From NCBI RefSeq assembly GCF_000812665.2, contig NZ_CP014327.1, positions 3,935,501 to 3,999,500 of the forward strand: a stretch of DNA of 64,000 nucleotides, written 5' to 3'. Of this stretch, positions 1 through 9,408 are shown piece after piece. Every line of letters begins with the position of its first letter. Position 1 is the stretch's first letter. Position numbers and translations under genes: made by a program. The notes beneath the pieces are model-generated. The model worked only from the letters and a program-made list of their open reading frames with translations, had not been told where the DNA came from and ran no database searches. The stretch is from Falsihalocynthiibacter arcticus (lineage in GTDB: Bacteria > Pseudomonadota > Alphaproteobacteria > Rhodobacterales > Rhodobacteraceae).

Positions 1-1012
1 GGCGAGGTTGGCGCGCATGTCGTCGCCCCGATTGGGCGTTTTTGCTGGCAGGGTTGTGGCGCCATTTGGGCCGCGTTTATCGGAAATTTTCTTCTGGGCG
101 TCTTTCTTGCGGTCCTCGTCTGGCTGCCAACCACCGGCATTATTTATGCGGTTCCGATCGCCGTTATTGTTACCGATTTTGTTGCCATTGTTATTGCCGA
201 TTTTGTTGCCAATGTTCACGTTTCCATCAACGTCAATATCAATATTAGGGCTCCGATAAATCGGCCCCCCCCCAGCCACCGCAATTACGACACCCCCAAT
301 AATTGTTCCAAGGGTCGTTATTGTCGAAAATAGAATCCAGAATCAAAGCGGATCCAAACCCGATCAAGGCGGCGGTCATGACGTCGTTTGAGTTGTTGCT
401 TTCCTGCACATAAACAACATTGGAATCATATTGAGGCACATAGACAACTTCTGGGTTCGTGGGCTGAATGACGATGGCTTCTTCGCCGCTCGCCCCTTTC
501 GTAACCTCAACTGTTTGCTCGTCCCCTGACACCAAAACACCGCTGGCATTCGCCACTTCGCGGCGATTTTGCACCGCGGCCATGACGTCGTCACTTTGGG
601 CCAGCATTGCCGTGCCTATGGTATCCGTCCAGTCGACATGCTCGGCCATATCGGCCAAAACATCTGGGAAGGCCGTCGCCAAAACGGCAACGCTTTCGTC
701 CCAGCCTTGCGCATCAATGGTTTCCTTCAACGCTTCAGGTTCGACACCTTCGTTGTCTTTAATCAGCCGATCCGCCTTCATCACATCAAGCGGGAACGTC
801 GCCGCAACCAATATTTGGATCAACAATGTGTCTGGATACAGCGCTACGGGGCCAACGAGTGTTTGTAGCTCTTCAGCGGTTAAGAGCGCTTCTTCTGTTG
901 CCGCAACCTCGGTCGTTTCCGTGGTCTCCGTTGCAGTGGTTTGAGCCACAGCAACGGTCGGTAAAAACAAAACTGACCCTAAAATCGCAGCTTTGAGAGT
1001 TAAATGTTTCAT
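1..1012 (-). pseudogene. DUF3300 secreted protein, frameshifted at a G run and cut by the window edge
   Basis: The intact part (1012 down to 245) begins with a signal peptide (MKHLTLKAAILGSVLFLPTV..AQ) and carries the DUF3300 core, including VALYPDTLLIQILVAATFP and NPEVVYVPQYDSNVVYV. The start is supported by AAAGGA about 8 nt upstream. After WGGWGG the frame runs into a stop at 245, inside or just after nine G (265-273 on the plus strand). In the frame reached by removing one G, or adding two, the reading stays open to base 1. That frame encodes a polar Asn/Gly-rich tail (NIDIDVDGNVNIGNK.., then WQPDEDRKK), which is what DUF3300 proteins usually have. Function unknown; probably periplasmic or envelope-associated. 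Last gene of a three-gene minus-strand group. Confidence 0.75.
163..210 (-). repeat. Two 24-bp tandem units coding for IGNKIGNNN-type tail repeat
   Basis: Two adjacent, nearly identical 24-base units (163-186 and 187-210) lie in the frameshifted tail of the DUF3300 gene. They encode a repeated Gly-Asn-Lys-Ile-Gly-Asn-Asn-Asn pattern. The unit length is a multiple of three, so copy-number change would keep the frame. Confidence 0.6.
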
Positions 1013-1066
1013 TTGTTAATTCCTTTACCTCTAAACTTTGGCTCCTTGAAGCCACAGATTAGGACC

Positions 1067-1528
1067 CTATTTTTTCAGCGCCTTTAACAAGGCTGCAACA
1101 ACACCATTGAGTAAACCCGGCGCAAACATGGCGAATGGATCGCGCGCCATAGAGCGCACACTTTGCGCGAGGAGTTTTGCTTCTTGGGTCGCATCTTGAA
1201 TTTCTGCTTCCAAATCTTCAAGAGCCAAATCCCGCACTTCGGCAACGCTTGCGACGTCGGCATCTGCGTTTTGGTTATTGGCAATAGACACAAAGAGGCC
1301 CGCCACGAGGAAATTGGCAAACGCCACGATCAGGGCCGCCATTGGCTTTGACACATGGGTCGCCAGCTCAAAATACGCGGCGCCATTTAGCATGACTATG
1401 CCAAGACCCGCGGCAATCCCTGCCATCACCATCATCACGGTTTGACGCCGCAAAACCGCCATGCGCCGTTGCGCCATCAGGCGCTCAGCACGTAAAATGA
1501 TTGTTATATTCCTGCTAATACGGCTCAT
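1067..1528 (-). CDS. Small inner-membrane protein, holin-X/YqjE-like
   Basis: The 153-residue protein has a basic N terminus followed by two hydrophobic segments (about residues 31-58 and 64-84), then an acidic, probably helical stretch (EVRDLALEDLEAEIQDATQEAKLLAQSV). This layout resembles the YqjE/DUF1469-holin-X group of stress-associated small membrane proteins; that family call is by pattern only. The start lies 2 nt after the stop of the upstream YqjD-like gene, so the two are almost certainly cotranscribed. Function is not known. Confidence 0.7.
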   Translation of the reverse strand: MSRISRNITIILRAERLMAQRRMAVLRRQTVMMVMAGIAAGLGIVMLNGAAYFELATHVSKPMAALIVAFANFLVAGLFVSIANNQNADADVASVAEVRDLALEDLEAEIQDATQEAKLLAQSVRSMARDPFAMFAPGLLNGVVAALLKALKK

Positions 1529-1530
1529 AA

Positions 1531-1803
1531 TTACCCCCGATGCCCAGAACGTCCGAACAGATAGCCGACGAAAAATATTCCCAATGCAGTCAGGACTGGC
1601 TTGCGGTGCGGCAGTGTTTCGAGGTCTTCCAGTGCTTGGTGGAACAGCCCCGCAAACTCGCCCTCTTCAAACAACCCAGACGCGTCGGCTTGGGTTGCTG
1701 CGGTATCCGTTTGAACGTCCTCTTGCGAGGTCACGTTCTTGATTTCGCTTAACGCCTTTCGAAGTTGAGCCAGCTCCGCCTCGAGTTCCGCTTTCGTCGC
1801 CAT
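1531..1803 (-). CDS. YqjD/ElaB-like (DUF883-type) membrane-anchored protein
   Basis: A 90-residue protein with an N-terminal helical region (MATKAELEAELAQLRKALSEI), an acidic linker, and one C-terminal hydrophobic segment (VLTALGIFFVGYLFG) ending in RSGHRG. This is the layout of DUF883 proteins (YqjD/ElaB), which anchor by the C terminus and have been linked to ribosome association in E. coli. It comes first in the minus-strand group with the YqjE-like and DUF3300 genes; the YqjD-YqjE pairing matches the enterobacterial order. Role here is inferred from family only. Confidence 0.65.
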   Translation of the reverse strand: MATKAELEAELAQLRKALSEIKNVTSQEDVQTDTAATQADASGLFEEGEFAGLFHQALEDLETLPHRKPVLTALGIFFVGYLFGRSGHRG

Positions 1804-2031
1804 AGCTTGTGCTCCTGTTCATTTTCTTGATTCCGTAGCCATCCTGCGAGCCACAATTATGCGAAAAAACTGCACGCGTTTTTCCGTAACAATGCCCCCT
1901 AGCCAATTACAATCGTTAAATAAATTTCATTCAATCCCCCGTGCATAAAAGAGTTTAACATCGCCCCCTCTAAAGTATAGGATTATTTCGAAGAATGGAT
2001 TCTTTACGCGTCATAAAAAAGGGGAAGACGA

Positions 2032-3147
2032 TTGGACACTGACCGCCCAAGCAACACTCGTTTCACCCGATCAAACGCGCAACAATGGATACCTGTCGTT
2101 GTTTTGACGGCTATCGTTACATTTCTTTACTTGGATGTCGCACGTCCGTTTTTGGTCTCTCTCATCATGGCAGCAATTGTCGCCGAAATGTCGGAACCTT
2201 TGTATAATTTTGTGCTGAGACATCTGGGAAATCGGCGCGGCCCCGCGACCGTCGTGACACTGCTCGTATTACTTGCGTCGATCATTACCCCGCTGATCGG
2301 CGTCGCGTTTATGGCAGCCGAGCAAGCCTCGTCTCTCACGACGGGGGCTGTGGGTCTCTATCAAACCATTGCAAAGAATCCGCCGCATTTTGAGATTCCC
2401 GACTGGGTTCCCTTTCAAAGCGACCTTGAAGATGCTTTGCCCCAAATTCGTGCGAAAATTCAGGAATTGGTTGTAACTTTCGCAACGTATTTCGCCAGCG
2501 TTTTAGGAGCGCTTACAAAAGGAACCGCCTTCTTTTTTCTGCACCTTTTTGTGTTTATTTACTCCATGTTTTATTTCCTCCAAATGAAAACCTCCATTAT
2601 TTCGCAGGTTTTGGCGTATTCAACCCTCCCCCTCCCCCTCCAAGCTGCGCTCAACGAACGAATTATTTCCGTCAGCCGCGCAACCCTGAAAGGCACGCTT
2701 TTAATTGGCATCGCCCAAGGGGCCCTCGGTGGCCTAGGCTTCTGGGTTGCCGGAATTAGTGCGCCCGTTTTCTGGGCCGTTGTGATGGCAATTGTCTCCA
2801 TCATTCCTGCGCTCGGCCCGACCGCAGTTGTGCTCACGGGGGCGATATATTTGGGTGTTGAGGGGGAAACGGGTCCGGCCATTGCGCTCGGGCTATGGGC
2901 GGTCCTTGTTGTCGGGACGATTGATAATTTCCTGCGTCCGATCCTTGTTGGGCGGGACGCGCAAATCCACAACATTCAGATTTTGATCGGAACTTTGGGC
3001 GGGCTGGTGGCATTTGGCGCGGTTGGCCTTGTCTTAGGGCCGGTTTTGGCGGGGCTTTTCACAACCGTTTGGCAAACCATCCGCGACATGGCCCCTGACG
3101 CAAACACTGAGGCAGTGTCGCGCCCCCTCTCCGTCACCAACGATTAA
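2032..3147 (+). CDS. AI-2E family transporter (PerM/YhhT-like permease)
   Basis: A 371-residue polytopic membrane protein with about seven to eight hydrophobic segments, starting with VVLTAIVTFLYLDVARPFLVSLIMAA. The family-typical C-terminal part is present (SIIPALGPTAVVLTGAIYL and DNFLRPILVGRD). AI-2E transporters are putative exporters with mostly unproven substrates. The start is a TTG at 2032, with a strong Shine-Dalgarno sequence (AAGGGGAAG) a few bases upstream and no better in-frame ATG near. A TfoX-like gene follows 12 nt downstream, so the two may form an operon. Confidence 0.85.
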   Translation: MDTDRPSNTRFTRSNAQQWIPVVVLTAIVTFLYLDVARPFLVSLIMAAIVAEMSEPLYNFVLRHLGNRRGPATVVTLLVLLASIITPLIGVAFMAAEQASSLTTGAVGLYQTIAKNPPHFEIPDWVPFQSDLEDALPQIRAKIQELVVTFATYFASVLGALTKGTAFFFLHLFVFIYSMFYFLQMKTSIISQVLAYSTLPLPLQAALNERIISVSRATLKGTLLIGIAQGALGGLGFWVAGISAPVFWAVVMAIVSIIPALGPTAVVLTGAIYLGVEGETGPAIALGLWAVLVVGTIDNFLRPILVGRDAQIHNIQILIGTLGGLVAFGAVGLVLGPVLAGLFTTVWQTIRDMAPDANTEAVSRPLSVTND

Positions 3148-3159
3148 CGGAACATTTAA

Positions 3160-3495
3160 GTGTCACAGAACGAACCCGTTTCAGTCATTCGCAATATTGG
3201 GCCAGCTTCGGTCGACCTTTTTGCGCGCGCCGGAATTCACTCCGCCGAGCAGGTGCGCGAGCTTGGACCGGATGCGACCTATCGCAAACTCGTCACGGCA
3301 GGCACGCGTCCGCATTTCATTGGCTATTACGCTCTGGTGATGGGCCTTCAGGGCCGCCCGTGGAACGACTGTAAAGGTGCCGAGAAAGAAGCGCTTAGGG
3401 TGCGGTTCGATCAGATAAAAAATAGCACACAGGCCGCGCCATTGGCCGGGATCGAAAAAATTCTCGACGAAATCGGGGTCCGCGCAAAGAAATAG
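3160..3495 (+). CDS. TfoX C-terminal domain protein
   Basis: A 111-residue protein matching the TfoX/Sxy C-terminal domain: IRNIGPASVDLFARAGIHSAEQVRELG, then YYALVMGLQGRPWND. This is a helix-hairpin-helix-like module that in full-length TfoX follows an N-terminal domain absent here. Stand-alone versions are common in Rhodobacteraceae, with unknown role. It starts at GTG (3160), 12 nt after the transporter stop. A competence function should not be assumed from the name. Confidence 0.8.
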   Translation: MSQNEPVSVIRNIGPASVDLFARAGIHSAEQVRELGPDATYRKLVTAGTRPHFIGYYALVMGLQGRPWNDCKGAEKEALRVRFDQIKNSTQAAPLAGIEKILDEIGVRAKK

Positions 3496-3655
3496 ACGCC
3501 CGCGCATTTTCAAGCGCAATCAGCTTGTTGATCTAGGCCTCAATCAACCGCCGTGGCTAAATCGGACGTTTGCATTGAATATCGTTTCACCTCAGCGCTT
3601 AATCAGACTTCGCCAAAGGTTAATCCAGCGTTTCTGCCCCTGTTCCCTAAAACGC

Positions 3656-3686
3656 AAAAAGCCCGCACCAGTTAAGGCGCGGGCTT
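3656..3686 (-). terminator. Rho-independent terminator of ndk
   Basis: An 8-bp GC-rich stem (AAGCCCGC / GCGGGCTT on the minus strand) with a 12-nt loop is followed by a T run in the minus-strand direction. It sits about 25 nt past the ndk stop. Confidence 0.8.
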
Positions 3687-3709
3687 TCCTTTGGTAAACC
3701 TAAAAAGGC

Positions 3710-4132
3710 TTAGCCAACCAATTCAAGGCCAGAGAAGAAGAACGCGATTTCTTCTGCTGCTGTTTCTGGAGCGTCGGAACCGTGAACCGAGTTTTCGCCG
3801 ATTGAAAGTGCGAATTCTTTGCGGATTGTGCCGGCTGCTGCGTCTGCTGGGTTAGTTGCGCCCATAACTTCGCGGTTTTTCGCGATTGCGTCTTCGCCTT
3901 CAAGAACTTGAACAACAATTGGCTCGGAGATCATGAATTCACAAAGTTCGCCAAAGAAAGGACGCTCGGAGTGCACGCCATAGAATGTTTCTGCTTGAGC
4001 AAGTGTCATTTGAATGCGCTTGGATGCAACGATGCGCAGGCCAGATTCTTCGAATTTTGCTGCGATTGCGCCTGTAAGGTTGCGTTTTGTAGCGTCTGGT
4101 TTGATGATCGAGAAAGTGCGTTGAACAGCCAT
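3710..4132 (-). CDS. ndk: Nucleoside diphosphate kinase
   Basis: A 140-residue protein at the usual bacterial Ndk length. It transfers the gamma phosphate of ATP to nucleoside diphosphates through a phosphohistidine. The sequence shows the N-terminal TFSIIKPDA, the [11 protein letters not shown] region and the active-site motif [10 protein letters not shown] containing the catalytic His. It is monocistronic, with its own terminator just downstream and the divergent ABC-F gene upstream. Confidence 0.97.
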   Translation of the reverse strand: MAVQRTFSIIKPDATKRNLTGAIAAKFEESGLRIVASKRIQMTLAQAETFYGVHSERPFFGELCEFMISEPIVVQVLEGEDAIAKNREVMGATNPADAAAGTIRKEFALSIGENSVHGSDAPETAAEEIAFFFSGLELVG

Positions 4133-4259
4133 GATGGGCTCCTATCGGGTTGGACAATCAGGCAAAAGCCCGCGAAAATATCGCCGCTCTGCTAGCATGC
4201 CCTTGCTCGGTTGAAAAGCGGCGATTGACCGCGCCCTCACAATGGGGCAAACCCCGCCC

Positions 4260-6113
4260 ATGTTGAAAATTTCTGATATATCTTATTCGGTCAATGGCCG
4301 CCCGCTCCTGCAGAACACATCTGTTACGATTCCTGATGGCCACAAAGTTGGCATCGTCGGTCGTAATGGCACGGGGAAGACGACTCTTTTCCGCCTCATC
4401 TGGGGCGAATTGGTGTTGGAAACCGGTTCCATCACGATGCCCAAAGGCGCGCGCATGGGCGGTATTTCACAGGAAGTGCCGTCAAACGAAGTGTCCTTGA
4501 TTGATACCGTTTTGGCTGCCGATACCGAACGCGCCTCCTTGATGGCGGAAGCCGATACCGCCACCGACCCCCACCGGATTGCCGAAGTGCAGACCCGTCT
4601 AACCGACATTGACGCATGGAGTGCCGAAGCCCGCGCAGCCCAGATTCTTAAGGGTCTTGGCTTTGATTCCGAGGCCCAGAAACGCCCCTGTTCGGATTTC
4701 TCGGGCGGTTGGCGGATGCGGGTCGCTCTTGCTGCCGTGCTGTTTTCAAAACCCGATTTATTGCTCCTCGATGAGCCGACAAACTACCTCGATCTTGAGG
4801 GCGCTTTGTGGCTTGAGAACTATTTGGGCAAATATCCGCATACCGTTTTGATCGTGTCGCACGACCGTGGGTTGCTCAATCGGGCGGTTGGTTCGATCCT
4901 GCATCTTGAAGACAAGAAACTGACATTCTATCAGGTGCCATACGACAAATTCGCCGAACAACGCGCCGCTAAATTGGCCGCTGCGGCCTCCGAATCTAAG
5001 AAGCAAGACGCCCGCCGCGCCCACCTTCAGAGCTTTGTTGACCGCTTTAAGGCCAAAGCTTCTAAAGCGACTCAGGCCCAAAGCCGCGTAAAAATGCTCG
5101 CAAAAATGACGCCAATCAGCACACCGAGCGAATCCGCGCTCAAACGGTTCTCGTTTCCTGCGCCAGAAGAGTTATCACCACCGATTATTAATATGGAAAG
5201 CGCAAGCGTGGGCTATGGCGACAAGGTGATCCTCAAAGGCCTCGACCTGCGGATTGACCAAGACGACCGCATCGCGCTGCTTGGGAAAAACGGCGAAGGG
5301 AAATCGACCCTGTCGAAACTGCTTTCAGGCCGTTTGGAAACCATGAGTGGTCGGATGAATTCGCACAATAAGCTGCGGATCGGGTATTTTGCCCAGCACC
5401 AAGTCGACGAACTCCATGTGGATGAAAATCCGCTCGACCACTTGCGCCGTGTGCGCCCCAAAGAATTGCCCGCCCGTCACCGTGCGCGGCTCGCAGGCTT
5501 CGGCCTTGGCGCAGATCAGGCTGACACCCTTGTAGGTCGACTTTCTGGCGGCCAAAAAGCGCGGCTTTCGCTCCTCTTGGCAACAATCGACGCACCGCAC
5601 CTCCTCATCCTCGATGAGCCAACCAACCACCTTGATATCGAAAGCCGCGAAGCGCTCGTTGAGGCGCTCACCGCCTATACAGGGGCCGTTATTTTGGTGT
5701 CGCACGACATGCACCTCCTCTCGCTGGTCGCGGATCGGTTGTGGCTTGTAAAAGATGGCACCGTGCATCCGTTCGAGGACGATCTGGAAGCCTATCGCAA
5801 GTTGCTACTCACGAGCGATGCCCCAAAAAAGGCACGCAGCCCAAAAGTTGCAGCCAAGAGCAAACGTCCAACTGGGGATCAGATGAAAGCCCTGCGCGCC
5901 GACGTGAAAGTTTGTGAACAAAGAGTCGCAAAACTCAACGATATGGGTGATCGTCTTGCCAAGAAACTTGCCGATCCGTCTATCTATGAAGAAGGCAAAT
6001 CCGGCGAAGCCGAGGTTTGGCAAAAGAAATACGGCGAAGTACGTGACGCGACGGATCGTGCCGAAGCCATGTGGATGAAATCGCTAGAAAGGCTTGAAAA
6101 AGCAGAAGGTTAA
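4260..6113 (+). CDS. ABC-F family ATP-binding protein
   Basis: A soluble tandem-ATPase protein of 617 residues with no membrane segments. Domain 1 has Walker A GRNGTGKTT, signature FSGGWRMR and Walker B LLLLDEPTNYLDLE. Domain 2 has GKNGEGKST, LSGGQKAR and LLILDEPTNHLDIE. A charged helical C-terminal extension (after about residue 530) resembles the Uup/YheS-type coiled coil. ABC-F proteins act on ribosomes rather than in transport. An in-frame ATG at 4242 exists, but I chose 4260 because MLKISDISYSVNGRPLL is the conserved family start. MarC follows 2 nt after the stop. Confidence 0.9.
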   Translation: MLKISDISYSVNGRPLLQNTSVTIPDGHKVGIVGRNGTGKTTLFRLIWGELVLETGSITMPKGARMGGISQEVPSNEVSLIDTVLAADTERASLMAEADTATDPHRIAEVQTRLTDIDAWSAEARAAQILKGLGFDSEAQKRPCSDFSGGWRMRVALAAVLFSKPDLLLLDEPTNYLDLEGALWLENYLGKYPHTVLIVSHDRGLLNRAVGSILHLEDKKLTFYQVPYDKFAEQRAAKLAAAASESKKQDARRAHLQSFVDRFKAKASKATQAQSRVKMLAKMTPISTPSESALKRFSFPAPEELSPPIINMESASVGYGDKVILKGLDLRIDQDDRIALLGKNGEGKSTLSKLLSGRLETMSGRMNSHNKLRIGYFAQHQVDELHVDENPLDHLRRVRPKELPARHRARLAGFGLGADQADTLVGRLSGGQKARLSLLLATIDAPHLLILDEPTNHLDIESREALVEALTAYTGAVILVSHDMHLLSLVADRLWLVKDGTVHPFEDDLEAYRKLLLTSDAPKKARSPKVAAKSKRPTGDQMKALRADVKVCEQRVAKLNDMGDRLAKKLADPSIYEEGKSGEAEVWQKKYGEVRDATDRAEAMWMKSLERLEKAEG

Positions 6114-6115
6114 GT

Positions 6116-6748
6116 TTGGATTTTACGATCTTAATTCCGGCATTCGCGACCCTTTTCGTGATCATTGATCCGATTGGATTGATGCCGCTTTTTGTGGCGA
6201 TGACCCAAGGGATGTCCCAACATCGCCGTCGCGCAATAGCGGTGCGTTCCGTGGCAACCGCGGCCGTTTTGCTCACGCTTTTTGGGCTTCTTGGCGAAAC
6301 GGTGCTGGGATTTATCGGCATATCCATGGATGCATTCCGCATCGCGGGCGGCGCTCTTTTGTTCCTAACTGCACTTGATATGCTGTTTGATCGACGCTCA
6401 AAACGCCGTGGCGATCAAGCCGCCGAAGCGACAAGCGACGAAGATTTCGACGACCCCTCGGTTTTCCCCCTCGCAACCCCTCTGATTGCAGGGCCTGGGT
6501 CCATCGCGACCATGATCCTTCTCGTCGGCCATTCCGAGGGTACACTCGGTTTGATTGGCATTTTGCTCACCATGTTTGCGGTGCTGCTTTGCGCCCTTGC
6601 GCTATTCTTCGCGGCAAGCCCTTTTGAACGGATACTAGGGCCAACGGGGATCAACGTTGTAACACGTCTTCTTGGGATGCTATTGGGAGCACTCGCCATT
6701 CAATTCATACTAGACGGCATACAGGGCTTCATTCAGTCTGCCCTTTAA
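6116..6748 (+). CDS. MarC family integral membrane protein
   Basis: A 210-residue protein with six hydrophobic segments and the MarC-family pattern (FVIIDPIGLMPLFVAMTQG near the N terminus, PLATPLIAGPGSIATMILL in the middle). The biochemical role of the family is unknown; the old link to multiple antibiotic resistance is not supported. Translation starts at TTG 6116, with AGAAGG overlapping the end of the upstream ABC-F gene, which argues for coupled expression. Confidence 0.88.
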   Translation: MDFTILIPAFATLFVIIDPIGLMPLFVAMTQGMSQHRRRAIAVRSVATAAVLLTLFGLLGETVLGFIGISMDAFRIAGGALLFLTALDMLFDRRSKRRGDQAAEATSDEDFDDPSVFPLATPLIAGPGSIATMILLVGHSEGTLGLIGILLTMFAVLLCALALFFAASPFERILGPTGINVVTRLLGMLLGALAIQFILDGIQGFIQSAL

Positions 6749-6771
6749 CGCATTGAACTAAAGAGGTTTTC

Positions 6772-7356
6772 ATGAACGGAGACGACACAGGACGGTTGAT
6801 CTACTTGGTTCTTCTTGGCACAGTCATTGCCAGTTGGTTCTTTGTCCAAAACCGCCAATCCATGGGAAAAACTCTACAACAGGGCGCGCTTTGGGGTCTG
6901 ATTTTCGTCGGGTTCGTCGCCGCTTTCGGCCTCTGGGAAAACATCAAATCCGACCACGCGACGCAGTCATCCTTTCAGGGCGGCGACGGTGAAATCATCA
7001 CTCTCGTGCGCCACCGCGATGGCCATTTTTACGCCGAACTCACGATATCGAATGCCCGTCTCGAATTCCTTGTCGATACGGGTGCCACTGACATTGTTTT
7101 GAGCCAAACTGATGCCCAAAAACTGGGAATTGATGTAAACGACCTACAGTTTTTCGGCACAGCAAATACCGCAAATGGCGTTGTAAAAACCGCGCGGGTC
7201 CAATTGGCGGATATTGAGTTTGAAGGGATCAAAACGCCCAGAATTGCCGCCTATGTAAATCAAGGCGACCTCAATATATCCCTTTTGGGGATGTCCTACC
7301 TGAGCCAAATGAGCAGCATTGAAATCGCTGGCGACAAAATGATCTTGCGCCGTTAG
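6772..7356 (+). CDS. TIGR02281-type retropepsin-like aspartic protease, membrane anchored
   Basis: A 194-residue protein with two N-terminal membrane segments (about residues 8-25 and 38-56) followed by a clan AA aspartic protease domain. The catalytic motif is FLVDTGATDIVLS, and the family-typical GMSYLSQMSSIEI lies near the C terminus. Such proteins have one catalytic Asp per chain and would act as dimers; substrates are unknown. The start codon lies after AAAGAGG. The 3' end overlaps the convergent holC gene by 4 nt. Confidence 0.88.
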   Translation: MNGDDTGRLIYLVLLGTVIASWFFVQNRQSMGKTLQQGALWGLIFVGFVAAFGLWENIKSDHATQSSFQGGDGEIITLVRHRDGHFYAELTISNARLEFLVDTGATDIVLSQTDAQKLGIDVNDLQFFGTANTANGVVKTARVQLADIEFEGIKTPRIAAYVNQGDLNISLLGMSYLSQMSSIEIAGDKMILRR

Positions 7357-7814
7357 GAGCTCTCGGCCTTTTTCACCCAAGAGCCCGTTTCTTCTGACCA
7401 ATAAATCGCCTTCGCCCCCTCGGACGTCAGGGTTTTCCATTGCGCGCGCGCGCGGTCAACAGACTCGGGGTCAGTTCCGTCAAACAAAACACAGGCCCGT
7501 TCGGATGCAGAAATTTCCTCGGGTGAAAGCGTCGCCCCTTCAAGTGAAATCAAACAGGTTGCGCCGTTAGGTAACTCCGATTTCGTGGTCAACAATACCG
7601 GCTGGTCGGCATCATGTGGGCCACCCGCAAGGCCGTGCGGCAAAAATCCGTCACGCGGGTTGCGCCACAGAGCATCATCGATTTGTGCCAGAGACCCCGC
7701 ATCGACACCGCGCACAGCGACACGCCACCCTGCCTGAAGCGATTTTTCAAGCAGGGTGGCCAGCGTTGCAATAATGGGACTTTGGGTGACGTGATAGAAA
7801 TAGACCTGTCCCAT
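7353..7814 (-). CDS. holC: DNA polymerase III chi subunit
   Basis: A 153-residue HolC homologue (MGQVYFYHVTQSPIIATLATLLEKSL.GWRVAVR, ALWRNPRDGFLPHG). Chi links the clamp loader to single-strand binding protein during replication. Its start overlaps the pepA stop by one base (TGATG), so it is translationally coupled to pepA, an arrangement seen widely in proteobacteria. Confidence 0.93.
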   Translation of the reverse strand: MGQVYFYHVTQSPIIATLATLLEKSLQAGWRVAVRGVDAGSLAQIDDALWRNPRDGFLPHGLAGGPHDADQPVLLTTKSELPNGATCLISLEGATLSPEEISASERACVLFDGTDPESVDRARAQWKTLTSEGAKAIYWSEETGSWVKKAESS

Positions 7815-9280
7815 CAGTCCTCAAAACGATCGCGAATTAGGCGGTCGATGGCAACAACACCCCATCCAGTTGCCCCGCCCGGTGCAAGATCTGTGCCGGT
7901 TTTAATATGAGCCACACCCGCGATATCGAGGTGAATCCACGGTGTTTTCTTTTGGACAAACCGCTGCAAGAACTGCGCTGCAGTGATCGATCCCGCCGCG
8001 CGTCCACCAATATTTTTCATGTCGGCAATCGGGGATTTCAAAAGCTCGTCATAGCTGGCGCCAAGGGGCATCCGCCATGCGCCTTCATTCTCAGTGCGCG
8101 CCGCCTTGAGGAAGCGATCACAGAATTTGTCATTATTGGAAAACACGCCCGCGTTGTCATGGCCCAACCCAACGATAATTGCCCCCGTAAGCGTCGCCAG
8201 ATCGATCATCCCTGAGGGCTTAAACCGTTCCTGCGCATACCACATCACGTCGCACAAAACGAGACGCCCTTCCGCGTCCGTGTTCAAAACCTCAATCGTG
8301 TCGCCTTTCATCGAGGTCACAACATCGCCCGGACGCATGGCCTTGCCGTCGGGCATATTCTCAACGATTCCGACGAGCCCCACGACATTTGCTTTGGCAT
8401 TACGAAGCGCGAGGCTGCGCATAACGCCCGCAACAACACCCGCACCGCCCATGTCCATTGTCATGTCTTCCATGCCCGCGGCGGGCTTGATTGAAATGCC
8501 CCCCGTATCGAACACAACGCCCTTGCCAACCAAGGCTAAAGGCGCTTCTTTTCCGCCACCGTTCCACTGCATAACAACAACTTTAGAAGCACTTTCGCTG
8601 CCCTGACCAACGGCCAAGAACGCGCCCATGCCAAGCTTTTCAAGCTCGGCTTCCTCAAGGATTTCGACCTCTAAACCGAGGTCTTGCATGGCCGCCAAAC
8701 GCGCCGCAAAATCATCGGTTGTCAGAACATTTGAAGGCTCGTTCACCAAATCGCGGGTGAAGAATACCCCTTCTGCAAGAGCGGCAAACGGGGCGGCTTT
8801 CGCAGCAATATCTTCAGGCTTTCCGACTTGAAAGCGCACTTCGCCGCGTTCTTTTACACCGCTGGTTTTGTGGGGGGTAAAATCATAGGACCGCAAGGCA
8901 AGCCCAAACGAAATCTCGGCGGCTTTGCCGATTGTATTGGCGCAAACCAAAGTGCTTTCTTTGGTTAAGCCCTTGGCGATAGTGGCCCCTGCTTTGCGTG
9001 CATTTTCGATTGTTGGATTGCGGGAAAGGCGAATAACCTGAATGGCAGTTGCCAACATGCCCGACGGATAGGCCAAATCCAGCCCCATTCCTTCCTTCAT
9101 TTCTTCAAAAGCATCACTCAAGATAAACCGTCCAAGTGCCCCCTTTGTAAGACGGTTGATCCGCCGAGATGAACGATCAAGCCTCCCGTGAGGCTCTAAA
9201 AACACAACAATGCGTCCAGTTTGTTTTGCGATCGAATCTAAACTTATGTCGTCAAAATACAGGGCAACGGGTGTGGTCAT
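7814..9280 (-). CDS. pepA: Leucyl aminopeptidase (M17)
   Basis: A cytosolic dimetal aminopeptidase of 488 residues. The C-terminal catalytic half shows VGKGVVFDTGGISIKP, MDMGGAG and NTDAEGRLVL, which carry the metal ligands and active site. The reading frame is open to 9322, but I place the start at 9280 because AAGGAG lies 7 nt upstream and MTTPVALYFDDI fits the family N terminus. It is cotranscribed with holC and divergent from lptF, the classical pepA/lptFG arrangement. Confidence 0.94.
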   Translation of the reverse strand: MTTPVALYFDDISLDSIAKQTGRIVVFLEPHGRLDRSSRRINRLTKGALGRFILSDAFEEMKEGMGLDLAYPSGMLATAIQVIRLSRNPTIENARKAGATIAKGLTKESTLVCANTIGKAAEISFGLALRSYDFTPHKTSGVKERGEVRFQVGKPEDIAAKAAPFAALAEGVFFTRDLVNEPSNVLTTDDFAARLAAMQDLGLEVEILEEAELEKLGMGAFLAVGQGSESASKVVVMQWNGGGKEAPLALVGKGVVFDTGGISIKPAAGMEDMTMDMGGAGVVAGVMRSLALRNAKANVVGLVGIVENMPDGKAMRPGDVVTSMKGDTIEVLNTDAEGRLVLCDVMWYAQERFKPSGMIDLATLTGAIIVGLGHDNAGVFSNNDKFCDRFLKAARTENEGAWRMPLGASYDELLKSPIADMKNIGGRAAGSITAAQFLQRFVQKKTPWIHLDIAGVAHIKTGTDLAPGGATGWGVVAIDRLIRDRFED

Positions 9281-9408
9281 TAGAGACTCCTTTGAATGTG
9301 TCCCCATATTGGTAGCCTCCAAACGGCGACATGACCAGATAGCAGTTTTCCCCAGCGCAATATTCCGATAAGTTTACCCAATTCAACCAAGATTTCGAGG
9401 GGATTCAC

